This document shows, in pieces, positions 53,662-61,981 of a DNA stretch of 64,000 nt; position 1 is the first letter of the stretch; every line of letters starts with the position of its first letter. Location of the stretch: positions 186,001 to 250,000 of the forward strand of contig JAEZTC010000013.1 in the NCBI GenBank assembly GCA_023421675.1, in the 5' to 3' direction. The stretch is from Bacillota bacterium. GTDB lineage: Bacteria > Bacillota > Clostridia > Acetivibrionales > JANLFN01. Both the position numbers and the translations under genes were made by a program. The notes beneath the pieces are model-generated. The model was given only the letters and a program-made list of their open reading frames with translations. It was not told the DNA's origin and ran no database searches.

Positions 53662-54651
53662 TTGGATTTCAATTCAATTATCGGACAAAAAGATATAATA
53701 GATAGCCTTAAAAATGCAATAATTGAAGAAAGAGTGGGGCACGCGTATATGCTTGCAGGTCCCCATGGTATAGGCAAAAGGCTTCTTGCCCTAACTTTTG
53801 CAAAGATATTGCTTTGCCAATCGCCCAAAGACGGGAAATGCTGTGGTGAATGTATGCAATGCAGAATGCAAAAAAGCGGGACAAGCCCTGACTTATATGT
53901 AATTGATACTGATGAACAAAGCATCGGTGTTGATGAAATACGCGATCTTCAAAGTGATATAGTAATAAAGCCTGCTTATTCAAAAAGAAAGGTATATGTA
54001 ATAGCAGACTGTGACAAAATGACTGTACAGGCACAAAACTGTCTTCTTAAGACTCTTGAGGAACCACCCCGTTATGCAACCATATTACTCACAGCTTCAA
54101 ATATGGGAGTAATACTTGAAACCATTCATTCCCGTACAATCCACTATAATATGAAGAAGAATACAAATAAAGAGGTTTATGATTATCTGGTTGAGAACTA
54201 TGGTGGGAAACTGGATAAAAAGGAATTCATTGCTGCCTTTTCGGATGGCATAATAGGTACTGCAATAGAAGCTGCTGAGTCGTCTGATTTTTTAATGCTG
54301 CGTGAAAATGTTATACAAATGCTTTTAAAGCTTTGTTCAAATAGAATGCTTGATATTTTTAAAGCATGTGATTTTTTTGAAAAGAATAAAACCGACATTG
54401 AGAACATTCTTAACATCATGCTTTTATTCTATAGAGACATGCTTATAGCAAAAGTCTCCAGGGAAGAAAACATGTTGATTAATTCAGATAAAAAGGATAT
54501 CATATTAAATAATGTGGACATTTTTTCACTACATGGACTTGTGAACTGTATTGAAATAATTGAAATGACAAAACTAAACTTAAAGAAAAATGCTAATTAT
54601 CAGTTAAGTATAGAGGTAATGCTTATGAAGCTTCAGGAGGAGTGCAGTTGA
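53662..54651 (+). CDS. holB: DNA polymerase III delta prime subunit
   Basis: 329 residues from TTG 53662 (AGAGGTG, 7-nt gap; ATG 53638 is in that site's upstream). Clamp-loader ATPase fold: GPHGIGKRLLALTFAK in the P-loop position, a zinc module with CCGECMQC, and LLKTLEEPP. Loads the beta clamp. Stop overlaps yaaT ATG by one base. Confidence 0.94.
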   Translation: MDFNSIIGQKDIIDSLKNAIIEERVGHAYMLAGPHGIGKRLLALTFAKILLCQSPKDGKCCGECMQCRMQKSGTSPDLYVIDTDEQSIGVDEIRDLQSDIVIKPAYSKRKVYVIADCDKMTVQAQNCLLKTLEEPPRYATILLTASNMGVILETIHSRTIHYNMKKNTNKEVYDYLVENYGGKLDKKEFIAAFSDGIIGTAIEAAESSDFLMLRENVIQMLLKLCSNRMLDIFKACDFFEKNKTDIENILNIMLLFYRDMLIAKVSREENMLINSDKKDIILNNVDIFSLHGLVNCIEIIEMTKLNLKKNANYQLSIEVMLMKLQEECS

Positions 54652-55520
54652 TGGTAAAGGTGGTCGGAGTAAGATTTAAGAAAGCCGGAAAGATATATTT
54701 CTTTGATCCTGATGAATTAGATATAGTTGCAAATTCACATGTCATAGTTGAGACTGTTAGAGGTATAGAGTTTGGGGAAGTAGTAGTTCCTAATAGAGAA
54801 GTACCTGATGAACAGATTGTAGCTCCGCTTAAAAAGGTAATAAGAGTGGCGACTGAAGAGGATATTTCGCATGCTGCCGACAATTCTAAAAAAGAAAAGG
54901 AAGCTTTTGAAATATGTCTCAAAAAAATAAAAGAACATAATCTGGATATGAAGCTTATAGATGTAGAATATACATTTGACAATAATAAAGTACTTTTTTA
55001 TTTTACAGCAGACGGAAGAGTTGATTTCAGGGAACTTGTAAAAGACCTTGCTGCTGTGTTCAAGACGAGAATAGAATTAAGGCAGATTGGTGTAAGAGAT
55101 GAGTCTAAAATGATGGGCGGAATAGGAATTTGCGGAAGAGCCTTGTGCTGTAAGTCTTTCCTTGGAGAATTCCAGCCTGTATCAATAAAAATGGCAAAAG
55201 AACAGGGGTTATCTCTTAACCCTACCAAGATATCCGGAAATTGCGGAAGGCTAATGTGCTGTCTCAAATATGAAGAGGATGCTTATGAAGAGATACTTTC
55301 AAGGGTTCCAAAGGTTGGGGCGATAGTTGAAACTCCGGAAGGTCAGGGAACTGTCATGGAAATCAACCTTCTCAAAGAGCTTTTGAAGGTTAAGATGGAC
55401 AAGGCAAATGAAACGGATTTGAAGGTTTATAAATCTGATGAAGTCAAGGTTATTAAAGATGTTGCAGGTGATGAAGAGGCTGATATAGATCTTGAAGTTT
55501 TGAAGCAGCTTGAGGACTAG
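54651..55520 (+). CDS. ricT: PSP1/YaaT (RicT) family protein
   Basis: 289 residues. PSP1 C-terminal domain with two Cys pairs in GICGRALCCKSFLGEF and GNCGRLMCCLKYEED; in Bacillus YaaT with YlbF and YmcA forms an Fe-S complex that aids RNase Y mRNA processing and sporulation/biofilm. The Cys set is intact here. AGGAGG in the holB end, TGATG-type overlap. Confidence 0.93.
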   Translation: MVKVVGVRFKKAGKIYFFDPDELDIVANSHVIVETVRGIEFGEVVVPNREVPDEQIVAPLKKVIRVATEEDISHAADNSKKEKEAFEICLKKIKEHNLDMKLIDVEYTFDNNKVLFYFTADGRVDFRELVKDLAAVFKTRIELRQIGVRDESKMMGGIGICGRALCCKSFLGEFQPVSIKMAKEQGLSLNPTKISGNCGRLMCCLKYEEDAYEEILSRVPKVGAIVETPEGQGTVMEINLLKELLKVKMDKANETDLKVYKSDEVKVIKDVAGDEEADIDLEVLKQLED

Positions 55521-55681
55521 GACTTTATTGGAGTGTAATTATAGCAGGTTTTGGTAATTAACTTTTTTTATAAAAATAGTTTTCAATCCATAACTTTGGT
55601 GGTAAAATAGTAAAGTCATGAAGACATGCTATAAAAAGGTATTTTCTTGACATATGAGAAACTTAAGGAGGTGTTCCTGGT

Positions 55682-55852
55682 ATGGCATATTTTATTACAG
55701 AGGCTTGTATCAGCTGTGGCGCTTGTGAATCAGAGTGTCCTGTATCATGTATTTCCGCAGGAGACAGCGTATATGTTATAGATGCTGATGCTTGTATAGA
55801 CTGTGGGGCTTGCGCAAATGTTTGCCCTGTAGATGCTCCTCAACAGCAGTAA
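55682..55852 (+). CDS. 2[4Fe-4S] ferredoxin
   Basis: 56 residues: two CxxCxxCxxxCP motifs (Cys9, 12, 15, 19-Pro and Cys38, 41, 44, 48-Pro) with Cys23 extra; typical clostridial ferredoxin, electron carrier for pyruvate:ferredoxin oxidoreductase and hydrogenase. AAGGAGG (55665-55671), ATG 55682. It has its own upstream gap of 161 nt, so probably its own promoter. Confidence 0.95.
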   Translation: MAYFITEACISCGACESECPVSCISAGDSVYVIDADACIDCGACANVCPVDAPQQQ

Positions 55853-55865
55853 TTTTGAATAAATG

Positions 55866-55905
55866 GACCGGGGGAAGTAATACCTTTCGGTCCTTTATTT
55901 ATGTT
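55866..55905 (+). terminator. Possible weak terminator after the ferredoxin gene
   Basis: GGACCG near 55865 pairs with CGGTCC near 55888, followed by TTTATTT. Confidence 0.55.
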
Positions 55906-55906
55906 T

Positions 55907-56025
55907 AAACGCGTGATACACTTCGTATTGCTTCGTCAGGTTTCACTTTTGCGGTGCTCATTTATCTATATAAACTCCGCTCCTCAAAGCTCACCTTCCT
56001 TGTACTACTTGTGTCTGACGCGTTT
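55907..56025. repeat. Inverted-repeat-flanked element (arms AAACGCGT...ACAC)
   Basis: Arms 55907-55921 (AAACGCGT-GAT-ACAC) and 56011-56025 (GTGT-CTG-ACGCGTTT) are inverted copies with three central mismatches, 119 nt end to end. The right arm is the end of direct repeat R1. Confidence 0.55.
55974..56025. repeat. Imperfect direct repeat R1 (52 nt)
   Basis: Begins ACTCCGCT and contains AAGCTC, CTTGTA and ACTTG-TCTG; matches R2 at 56084-56135 in position order with scattered differences. Confidence 0.6.
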
Positions 56026-56083
56026 AATTAATACGTGATATAGAATAATATTGTTATAAGTTTGAGGTATTATAAGAAGGTTT

Positions 56084-56135
56084 ACTCCGCTTTAAAAAGC
56101 TCTTCTTTCTTGTAATACTTGTTTCTGGCGCTTTT
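56084..56135. repeat. Imperfect direct repeat R2 (52 nt), 110 nt after R1
   Basis: ACTCCGCT...AAGCTC...CTTGTA.TACTTGT.TCTG.CGC. R2 plus its left flank forms a hairpin: GTATTATAAGAA (from about 56068) with TTCTTGTAATAC (about 56107-56118). R1 has no such left arm. Confidence 0.6.
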
Positions 56136-56180
56136 CTATTATATATTGAGAATATACTAAAACTAGTAAAAGGTAATTGC

Positions 56181-56939
56181 GTGAATATAGAAATTTTAGA
56201 AAATGAGCGAATAGACGATTTGCAATATAAGGGTTTGCGGCTGATTCAGAAGGTTGATGGCTTCTGTTTTGGGGTGGATGCTGTGCTTCTGGCTAACTAT
56301 GCCGATATAAAGCAGGGTGACCAGGTAATTGATCTTGGAACCGGAACAGGGATAATTCCTGTACTGCTTGCAGGAAAGACTCAGGCAGGAAAGGTTATAG
56401 GCCTCGAAATCCAAAAAGATATGGCGGAAATGGCAGCAAGAAGTGTAATGCTTAATGATTTACAGCAGCGAGTACAAATAGAAAACGGCGATATCAAAAA
56501 AAGTATTGAACTTTTTGGAGCATCCAAATTTGATGCAGTACTTACAAATCCGCCTTACATGCAAACAAACGGCGGGCTTGTGAATCCTTCGGATACAAAG
56601 GCAATATCAAGACATGAAATACTTTGTACTCTGGAGGACATTATAAAGGCAAGCAGCAGATTGTTAAAACCAGGTGGAAGGTTTCATATGATACACAGGC
56701 CTGATAGGCTTGTAGATATAATTTTCCTTATGAGGACCTTTGGGATTGAACCTAAGTATATCAGGTTTGTTCATCCTTCTCCTTATAAAAAGGCAAATCT
56801 GCTTTTAATAAAAGGCACAAGGGGTGGAAATCCGCAGTTAAAAATGGAACCTCCTTTGTATGTTTATGATGAGAATGGAAATTATTCAGATGAAATAAAT
56901 AAAATATATAGCCGGCAGGCAGTTGATAAAGACTGTTAG
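56181..56939 (+). CDS. trmN6: tRNA1(Val) adenine-37 N6-methyltransferase family protein (YabB/TrmN6-like)
   Basis: 252 residues from GTG 56181 (AAAAGG). SAM-binding motif VIDLGTGTGIIPVLLA and the N6-methylase motif LTNPPYM. Family adenine methyltransferases act on tRNA A37. In Bacillus the same position holds yabB. 18 nt before rsmI. Confidence 0.92.
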   Translation: MNIEILENERIDDLQYKGLRLIQKVDGFCFGVDAVLLANYADIKQGDQVIDLGTGTGIIPVLLAGKTQAGKVIGLEIQKDMAEMAARSVMLNDLQQRVQIENGDIKKSIELFGASKFDAVLTNPPYMQTNGGLVNPSDTKAISRHEILCTLEDIIKASSRLLKPGGRFHMIHRPDRLVDIIFLMRTFGIEPKYIRFVHPSPYKKANLLLIKGTRGGNPQLKMEPPLYVYDENGNYSDEINKIYSRQAVDKDC

Positions 56940-56957
56940 GGCGATGGAAGTGGCATA

Positions 56958-57869
56958 TTGAAAAAGGAAGAAAAAATCCCACAAGTTAATACTGAGCAAA
57001 AACAGAATACCGAGACTATTAAAGGCCCTGGGATGTTGTATTTGGTAGCAACACCTATTGGAAACCTGGGGGACATTACGCTAAGAGCACTTGAAACACT
57101 AAAAAGTGTAGATATTGTTGCTGCGGAGGATACAAGACAGACTCTAAAGCTGCTTAACCACTTTGAAATAAAGAAGCCTCTTGTGAGCTATTATGAACAT
57201 AACAAGAATATCAAGGGCGGATATATCCTAAAAATGCTTTCAGAAGGAAAAAATGTTGCCCTTGTATCTGATGCTGGCTCACCAGGTATTTCAGACCCGG
57301 GAGAAGATATGGTTAAGCTTGCTGTTGAACATGGAATTAATGTTACTATGGTCCCTGGAGCAGTTGCTGCGGTTACAGGTTTAGTACTTTCAGGGCTTGC
57401 AACCGGGCGATTTGTGTTTGAAGGCTTTCTCCCTATGAATAAAAGGGCCAGGAAGGAAAGAATTAATTTTCTTGTAGACGAAGTCCGTACAATAATTTTA
57501 TATGAAGCCCCGCATAAGCTGATTTATACTTTAAAAGAACTTCTGCAAATTCTTGGTGACAGAAATATTGCCCTGGCAAGGGAACTTACCAAACGCTATG
57601 AACAGATAATACGATGCAAGCTCTCTGAAGCTGTAGAAATGTATACAAATGAGCCTCCAAGAGGAGAGTATGTTATTGTAATTGAAGGTATCCCTGAAGA
57701 ATCCCTTATTTTAGAAAAAAGACAGGAATGGGAAGAAATGAGTATTGAGGAACATGTTAATATTTATATTAATCAGGGAATGGATAAAAAAAGTGCAATT
57801 AAACAGGCTGCCCAAGACAGGGGAGCAAGCAGAAGAGATATATACAACAGCCTTCTTGAAAAAGATTAA
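56958..57869 (+). CDS. rsmI: 16S rRNA (cytidine-1402 2'-O)-methyltransferase
   Basis: 303 residues from TTG 56958. GMLYLVATPIGNLGDITLRA near residue 26, SDAGSPGISDPGE, and PGAVAAVTGLVLSGL match RsmI. Uses SAM to methylate C1402 in the ribosomal P-site. The N-terminal 25 residues are charged and extra to the family core. Confidence 0.94.
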   Translation: MKKEEKIPQVNTEQKQNTETIKGPGMLYLVATPIGNLGDITLRALETLKSVDIVAAEDTRQTLKLLNHFEIKKPLVSYYEHNKNIKGGYILKMLSEGKNVALVSDAGSPGISDPGEDMVKLAVEHGINVTMVPGAVAAVTGLVLSGLATGRFVFEGFLPMNKRARKERINFLVDEVRTIILYEAPHKLIYTLKELLQILGDRNIALARELTKRYEQIIRCKLSEAVEMYTNEPPRGEYVIVIEGIPEESLILEKRQEWEEMSIEEHVNIYINQGMDKKSAIKQAAQDRGASRRDIYNSLLEKD

Positions 57870-57883
57870 TAAAAAAAGACAGC

Positions 57884-57909
57884 AAAAAGGGGATTTACAT
57901 CCCCCTTTT
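57884..57909. terminator. Bidirectional terminator between rsmI and abrB
   Basis: AAAAAGGGGAT (57884-57894) and ATCCCC...TTTT (57899-57909) with loop TTAC; on the other strand the tail is GCTGTCTTTTTTT, so it serves abrB as well. Confidence 0.85.
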
Positions 57910-57928
57910 AATGATTGTTTTTAACGAA

Positions 57929-58168
57929 TTATTTCTTAAGTTCTCTCATACACTCAGGACATATATTCTTTCCTTTATAAACATTTACGTCCTTAGCGTT
58001 ACCGCAGAAGATGCAAGCTGGTTCATACTTTTTGAGAATGATTGTATTTCCATCAACGTAGATTTCCAAAGCATCCTTTTCAGCAATATCAAGTGTACGT
58101 CTGAGCTCTATCGGCAGAACAACCCTGCCAAGTTCATCAACCTTTCTTACAATTCCAGTAGATTTCAT
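57929..58168 (-). CDS. abrB: AbrB/SpoVT-type transition-state regulator with zinc-ribbon C-terminus
   Basis: 79 residues from ATG 58168 (AGGGAGG). Residues 1-50 (STGIVRKVDELGRVVLP and ELRRTLDIAEKDALEIYV) are nearly those of Bacillus AbrB DNA-binding domain. The C-terminal half instead has CIFC and CPEC (zinc-ribbon-like), unlike Bacillus AbrB. A long track start at 58243 is rejected. Probable global regulator of growth-phase and sporulation genes. Confidence 0.93.
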   Translation of the reverse strand: MKSTGIVRKVDELGRVVLPIELRRTLDIAEKDALEIYVDGNTIILKKYEPACIFCGNAKDVNVYKGKNICPECMRELKK

Positions 58169-58214
58169 AATAAACCTCCCTACATTTACAGTATTCGACA
58201 TTTCTTTTTTTAAT

Positions 58215-58243
58215 ATAGTACCATATATGCCAATAAACGTCAA
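58215..58243 (-). promoter_or_regulatory. Sigma-A promoter of abrB
   Basis: On the minus strand TTGACG (58243-58238), 17-nt spacer, TACTAT (58220-58215), about 47 nt before the abrB start. Confidence 0.7.
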
Positions 58244-58549
58244 CGATAAATTGAAAGATTTTTCAAAAAAATGTTATGGCAATTTATAGAAAACTCATTT
58301 TGGCAAGCTTCACAAATATTGAAAAATGAGCCTTTCGACAAAGACAAAAATTAGGTAAAAATTTACATGGTACTGTTAGTACCGCTAGAATCAAGCCTTT
58401 GAGGGCATAATAGCATACAAATGATTGATTGAAATTCGACACGTATCGACAATGCCTTGCCAACATATAATTTCCAATTTTTAATTATTGAATAGCCTGT
58501 AGAATGTCCTCATATATATTATTAAAAATTTATTTAAGGAATATGCTGA
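58244..58549. other. Intergenic region between abrB and spmA
   Basis: Contains GGTACT-GTT-AGTACC (58369-58383), a hairpin or operator similar to 8473-8487, and two TTCGACA/ATCGACAA boxes near 58435-58452. No gene or known RNA recognised. Confidence 0.35.
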
Positions 58550-59140
58550 ATGTTGAATTATATATGGTTTGGACTGCTCATTTTGGGATTTGCGGTAGGT
58601 GCAATGAATGGAAAGCTGGATGAGGTTACTCATGCTGCAATAAGCGCTGCGGGAACTGCGGTTGAATTATGTATAGGCCTTCTTGGTGTTATGTGTCTTT
58701 GGACCGGTTTGATGGCAATAGCAGATAAAAGCGGACTTGTAAGATTTATAGCAAAATTGGTGCGTCCTGTTATGAGGCTCTTGTTTTCAGATATACCAAA
58801 GGATCACCCAGCGCTGGGAGCTATTGTAATGAATCTTGTAGCAAATTTTTTTGGATTGGGAAATGCAGCTACTCCTCTCGGTATAAAGGCAATGGGAGAA
58901 CTTCAGAAGTTAAACAAAGCAAAAAGTACGGCTACCAATTCAATGAGCATGTTCCTGGTTTTAAATACAGCAGCTTTTCAGTTGGTCCCCGCAACCATTA
59001 TTGCACTTAGGACTTCGGCTGGTTCTGCAAACCCTACTGATATAATTGTACCAATATGGATTGCATCATTGTGTGCAACAGTAGTCGGAGTAATTGTTGC
59101 TAAACTCATGGCAGCAGCTTCACCAAACAGACTGAGGTAG
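58550..59140 (+). CDS. spmA: Spore maturation protein A
   Basis: 196 residues, nucleoside-recognition-like membrane domain with four or five helices; NFFGLGNAATPLGIKAM is the family hallmark. With SpmB it is needed for spore core dehydration. Start ATG 58550 with AAGGAA. 4 nt before spmB. Confidence 0.94.
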   Translation: MLNYIWFGLLILGFAVGAMNGKLDEVTHAAISAAGTAVELCIGLLGVMCLWTGLMAIADKSGLVRFIAKLVRPVMRLLFSDIPKDHPALGAIVMNLVANFFGLGNAATPLGIKAMGELQKLNKAKSTATNSMSMFLVLNTAAFQLVPATIIALRTSAGSANPTDIIVPIWIASLCATVVGVIVAKLMAAASPNRLR

Positions 59141-59144
59141 TAAA

Positions 59145-59681
59145 ATGGAACTTTTAAAATCAATTTCTGTTTATGCTGTTCCTTCAATATTTTTAATAAT
59201 CCTCATTTCTGGAGTTTATAAAAATGTGAAGGTATACGATGTTTTCATAGAAGGTGCCAAGGAAGGTATCTCAACAGTAATCAGAATTTTGCCGTCCCTG
59301 GTTGGGTTATTGGTTGCTGTAGCTGTGTTCAGGGCGTCAGGGGCTCTGGACTTACTTGTCTATGCACTAAAGCCTCTGGCATCTCTTTTATCAATTCCTT
59401 CAGATGTTGTCCCGCTTGCTGTTTTGAGGCCTGTGTCAGGAAGTGCATCGCTGGCTTTAGTTTCTGATATTATAAAAACCAATGGACCTGATTCGTTTGT
59501 AGGAAGGCTTGCATCGGTAATGATGGGTTCGACAGAAACTATATTTTATACGCTTGCGGTTTACTTCGGTTCGGTAGGTATTAAAAATATCAGATATACA
59601 CTGGCTGCTGCACTTATTGCCGACCTTACAAGTGTGATCGCATCTGTTTGGGCATGTACTCTGTTTTTCGGCAGGGGGTAA
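59145..59681 (+). CDS. spmB: Spore maturation protein B
   Basis: 178 residues, five helices, DVVPLAVLRPVSGSASLALVSD and GPDSFVGRLASVMMGSTETIFY typical of SpmB. Coupled to spmA. Probably sporulation-controlled, by analogy with Bacillus. Confidence 0.94.
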   Translation: MELLKSISVYAVPSIFLIILISGVYKNVKVYDVFIEGAKEGISTVIRILPSLVGLLVAVAVFRASGALDLLVYALKPLASLLSIPSDVVPLAVLRPVSGSASLALVSDIIKTNGPDSFVGRLASVMMGSTETIFYTLAVYFGSVGIKNIRYTLAAALIADLTSVIASVWACTLFFGRG

Positions 59682-59703
59682 ATGCTCAACTTTATATTTC
59701 TGC

Positions 59704-59732
59704 TTGAAAAAAGTATTTCGAATCTGTATAGT
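59704..59732 (+). promoter_or_regulatory. Promoter of the metG leader
   Basis: TTGAAA (59704-59709), 17-nt spacer, TATAGT (59727-59732). Transcript would carry about 240 nt of leader before metG. Confidence 0.55.
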
Positions 59733-59814
59733 TATAATTATTAACAGGGAATAACAAATGTGATACTTGTATTACTTTGATATATTTTTTAAAACATGTT
59801 CAGGAGGCGATAGT

Positions 59815-59841
59815 TTGGAAGACTTTAGTCTGAAAAGCTAA
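59815..59841 (+). CDS. Possible 8-residue leader peptide (uORF copy B)
   Basis: TTG 59815, 7 nt after AGGAGG (59802-59807), reads M-E-D-F-S-L-K-S-stop. The AGGAGG has no other gene to serve. Matches the start of the tiny frame at 11212. Confidence 0.35.
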   Translation: MEDFSLKS

Positions 59842-59981
59842 TGCACAACTGCATGTTTTGTGAAACAAAACAAGTAGTAGGTGCAATAAAAATAAATTTA
59901 ACCCCATAAAAAAGTGTTTCAACACTTTTTGTGTGCCCAATGTGATAATTCATTTGGCGCATTGGGGACATGGAGGTAAAA
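59816..59981 (+). promoter_or_regulatory. Structured leader RNA candidate, copy B (before metG)
   Basis: Same block order as 11213-11437. Helix 1: TGCAC-AA-CTGC with GTAG-GTGCA (a G-U replaces G-C of copy A; 2-nt bulge kept), topped by GTTTTG/CAAAAC. Helix 2: AAAAAGTGT with ACACTTTTT. Last helix: CCCAATG with CATTGGG enclosing AATTCATTTGGC, directly before GACATGGAGG. Palindrome AGAC-TTTA-GTCT at the 5' end is shared. No T-box or SAM motif recognised although metG is downstream. Confidence 0.65.
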
Positions 59982-61952
59982 ATGAGCGGCAAGAAGTTTT
60001 ATATTACAACACCAATATATTATCCAAGCGATAAGCTACATATAGGACACTCTTATACTACGGTTGCAGCAGATGCAATGGCAAGGTACAAAAGACTCAA
60101 GGGTTACGATGTAATGTTTTTAACCGGTACTGACGAGCATGGGCAGAAAATACAAAGAAAAGCGGAGCAACGCGGTATTACTCCAAAACAGTATGTTGAT
60201 GAAATTGTGGATGGTATAAAAAAGCTTTGGAAGCTTATGAAAATAACAAATGACAAATTTATTCGCACTACTGATAAATTCCACGAAGATGCAATACAAA
60301 AAATATTTAAGAAGCTTTATGATCAGGGAGATATATATAAGGGCGCCTATGAAGGCTGGTACTGTACACCTTGTGAATCCTTCTGGACAAAAACTCAGCT
60401 AGTAGACGGGAAATGCCCGGACTGTGGCTGTGAAGTAGAGCTTACCAAGGAAGAAAGCTACTTCTTCAAGCTGTCCAAATATCAGGACAAACTTATTGAT
60501 TATATTGAAAGCCACCCTGAATTTATACAGCCGGTTTCCAGAAAGAATGAGATGATAAATAATTTCCTTAAACCGGGTCTTGAAGATCTCTGCGTATCCA
60601 GAACAACCTTTAATTGGGGCATTCCGGTTTCATTTGATGAAAAACATGTTGTATATGTATGGATTGATGCTCTTTCAAACTACATTACTGCATTGGGATA
60701 TCTTTCTGGAGATGATTCAGATTACAGGAAATTCTGGCCTGCAGATGTACAGCTGGTTGGTAAGGAAATAGTACGTTTCCACACTATCATTTGGCCTGCA
60801 ATGCTTATGGCTCTTGGCGAACCAATACCTAAACAGGTATACGGTCATGGCTGGCTGCTTCTAGAAGGTGGCAAGATGTCTAAATCAAAGGGAAATGTTG
60901 TAGATCCTGTAATTCTGGTTGAAAAGTATGGTCTTGATGCAATAAGATATTTCCTTTTAAGAGAAGTTCCCTTTGGCTCAGATGGGGTATTTTCTAATGA
61001 AGCTTTGATAAACAGGATAAACTCGGACCTTGCAAATGATCTTGGTAACTTGGTCAGCAGGACCGTTGCAATGGTTGATAAATATTTTGGAGGAACAATT
61101 CCAAAGGATAAAACAGCTGGTGATTTTGATGATGATCTGAAGAAAATGGTAATGGAGACACCCTCAAGAGTAGACGAGCTGATGGATAAGCTCCAGTTCA
61201 GTACTGCGCTTACTGAGATATGGAAAGTAATTTCAAGGGTTAACAAGTATATCGATGAAACAATGCCTTGGGTTCTTGCAAAGGATGAAGCAAATCTACC
61301 AAGACTTGCAGCGGTAATGTATAACCTTGTAGAAAGTATAAGGATAGTGTCAATATTAATCCAGCCATTTATGCCTGAAACACCTGAAAAGATATGGGCT
61401 CAGCTGGGTCTTGACAATTATACTGAAGTACTTAAGTGGGAAAGCACCGAACATTGGGGCGGCTACCCTGAAGGTGCTTCGGTAAATAAAGGTGAGGTTA
61501 TTTTCCCAAGAATAGATATAAAAAAGGAACTTGAAGAAATAGAAAAGCTCACTGAAACTGCGGCTGCAAAGGAAAAACCTGCTGTAAAGGATGAAAAAAC
61601 AGCTCAAAAGAATGAGACAAAACCAGAAGGAATCATAACTATAGACGATTTTGCAAAACTGGATCTTAAGGTAGCTAAGGTTATAGAGGCAGAAAAGGTT
61701 GAAGGCTCCGATAAGCTTCTTAAATTACAGCTTGAGCTTGGAGAAGAAAGACGCCAGGTTGTGTCAGGCATAGCGAAGTATTATGCACCACAGGACATAA
61801 TCGGAAAGAATGTCATAATGGTTGCCAACTTAAAACCGGTGAAGCTTAAGGGTATAGAATCACAAGGCATGATTCTTGCTGCTTCCAGTGGAGAACAACT
61901 TGTACTTGCGACTGTTGACGGCAAAATCAACAGCGGCAGCAAGGTCAGTTAG
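59982..61952 (+). CDS. metG: Methionyl-tRNA synthetase
   Basis: 656 residues from ATG 59982 (TGGAGG). Class I synthetase: PIYYPSDKLHIGHSYTT (HIGH motif), a zinc knuckle CTPCESFW...CPDCGC, KMSKSKGNV, an anticodon-binding helical domain, and a C-terminal EMAP/Trbp domain from about 550 (DFAKLDLKVAKVIEAEKVEGSDKL). Charges tRNA-Met. Position next to tatD and abrB agrees with Bacillus metS. Confidence 0.97.
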   Translation: MSGKKFYITTPIYYPSDKLHIGHSYTTVAADAMARYKRLKGYDVMFLTGTDEHGQKIQRKAEQRGITPKQYVDEIVDGIKKLWKLMKITNDKFIRTTDKFHEDAIQKIFKKLYDQGDIYKGAYEGWYCTPCESFWTKTQLVDGKCPDCGCEVELTKEESYFFKLSKYQDKLIDYIESHPEFIQPVSRKNEMINNFLKPGLEDLCVSRTTFNWGIPVSFDEKHVVYVWIDALSNYITALGYLSGDDSDYRKFWPADVQLVGKEIVRFHTIIWPAMLMALGEPIPKQVYGHGWLLLEGGKMSKSKGNVVDPVILVEKYGLDAIRYFLLREVPFGSDGVFSNEALINRINSDLANDLGNLVSRTVAMVDKYFGGTIPKDKTAGDFDDDLKKMVMETPSRVDELMDKLQFSTALTEIWKVISRVNKYIDETMPWVLAKDEANLPRLAAVMYNLVESIRIVSILIQPFMPETPEKIWAQLGLDNYTEVLKWESTEHWGGYPEGASVNKGEVIFPRIDIKKELEEIEKLTETAAAKEKPAVKDEKTAQKNETKPEGIITIDDFAKLDLKVAKVIEAEKVEGSDKLLKLQLELGEERRQVVSGIAKYYAPQDIIGKNVIMVANLKPVKLKGIESQGMILAASSGEQLVLATVDGKINSGSKVS

Positions 61953-61981
61953 TTTTGGTAATAGAAGATATGGGGTTTAGA

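Noticed and set aside
59816..59981. The two leaders as ends of a transposon or duplicated insertion
   Set aside because: No terminal inverted repeats, target duplications or transposase; similarity is in short ordered blocks ending at start codons.
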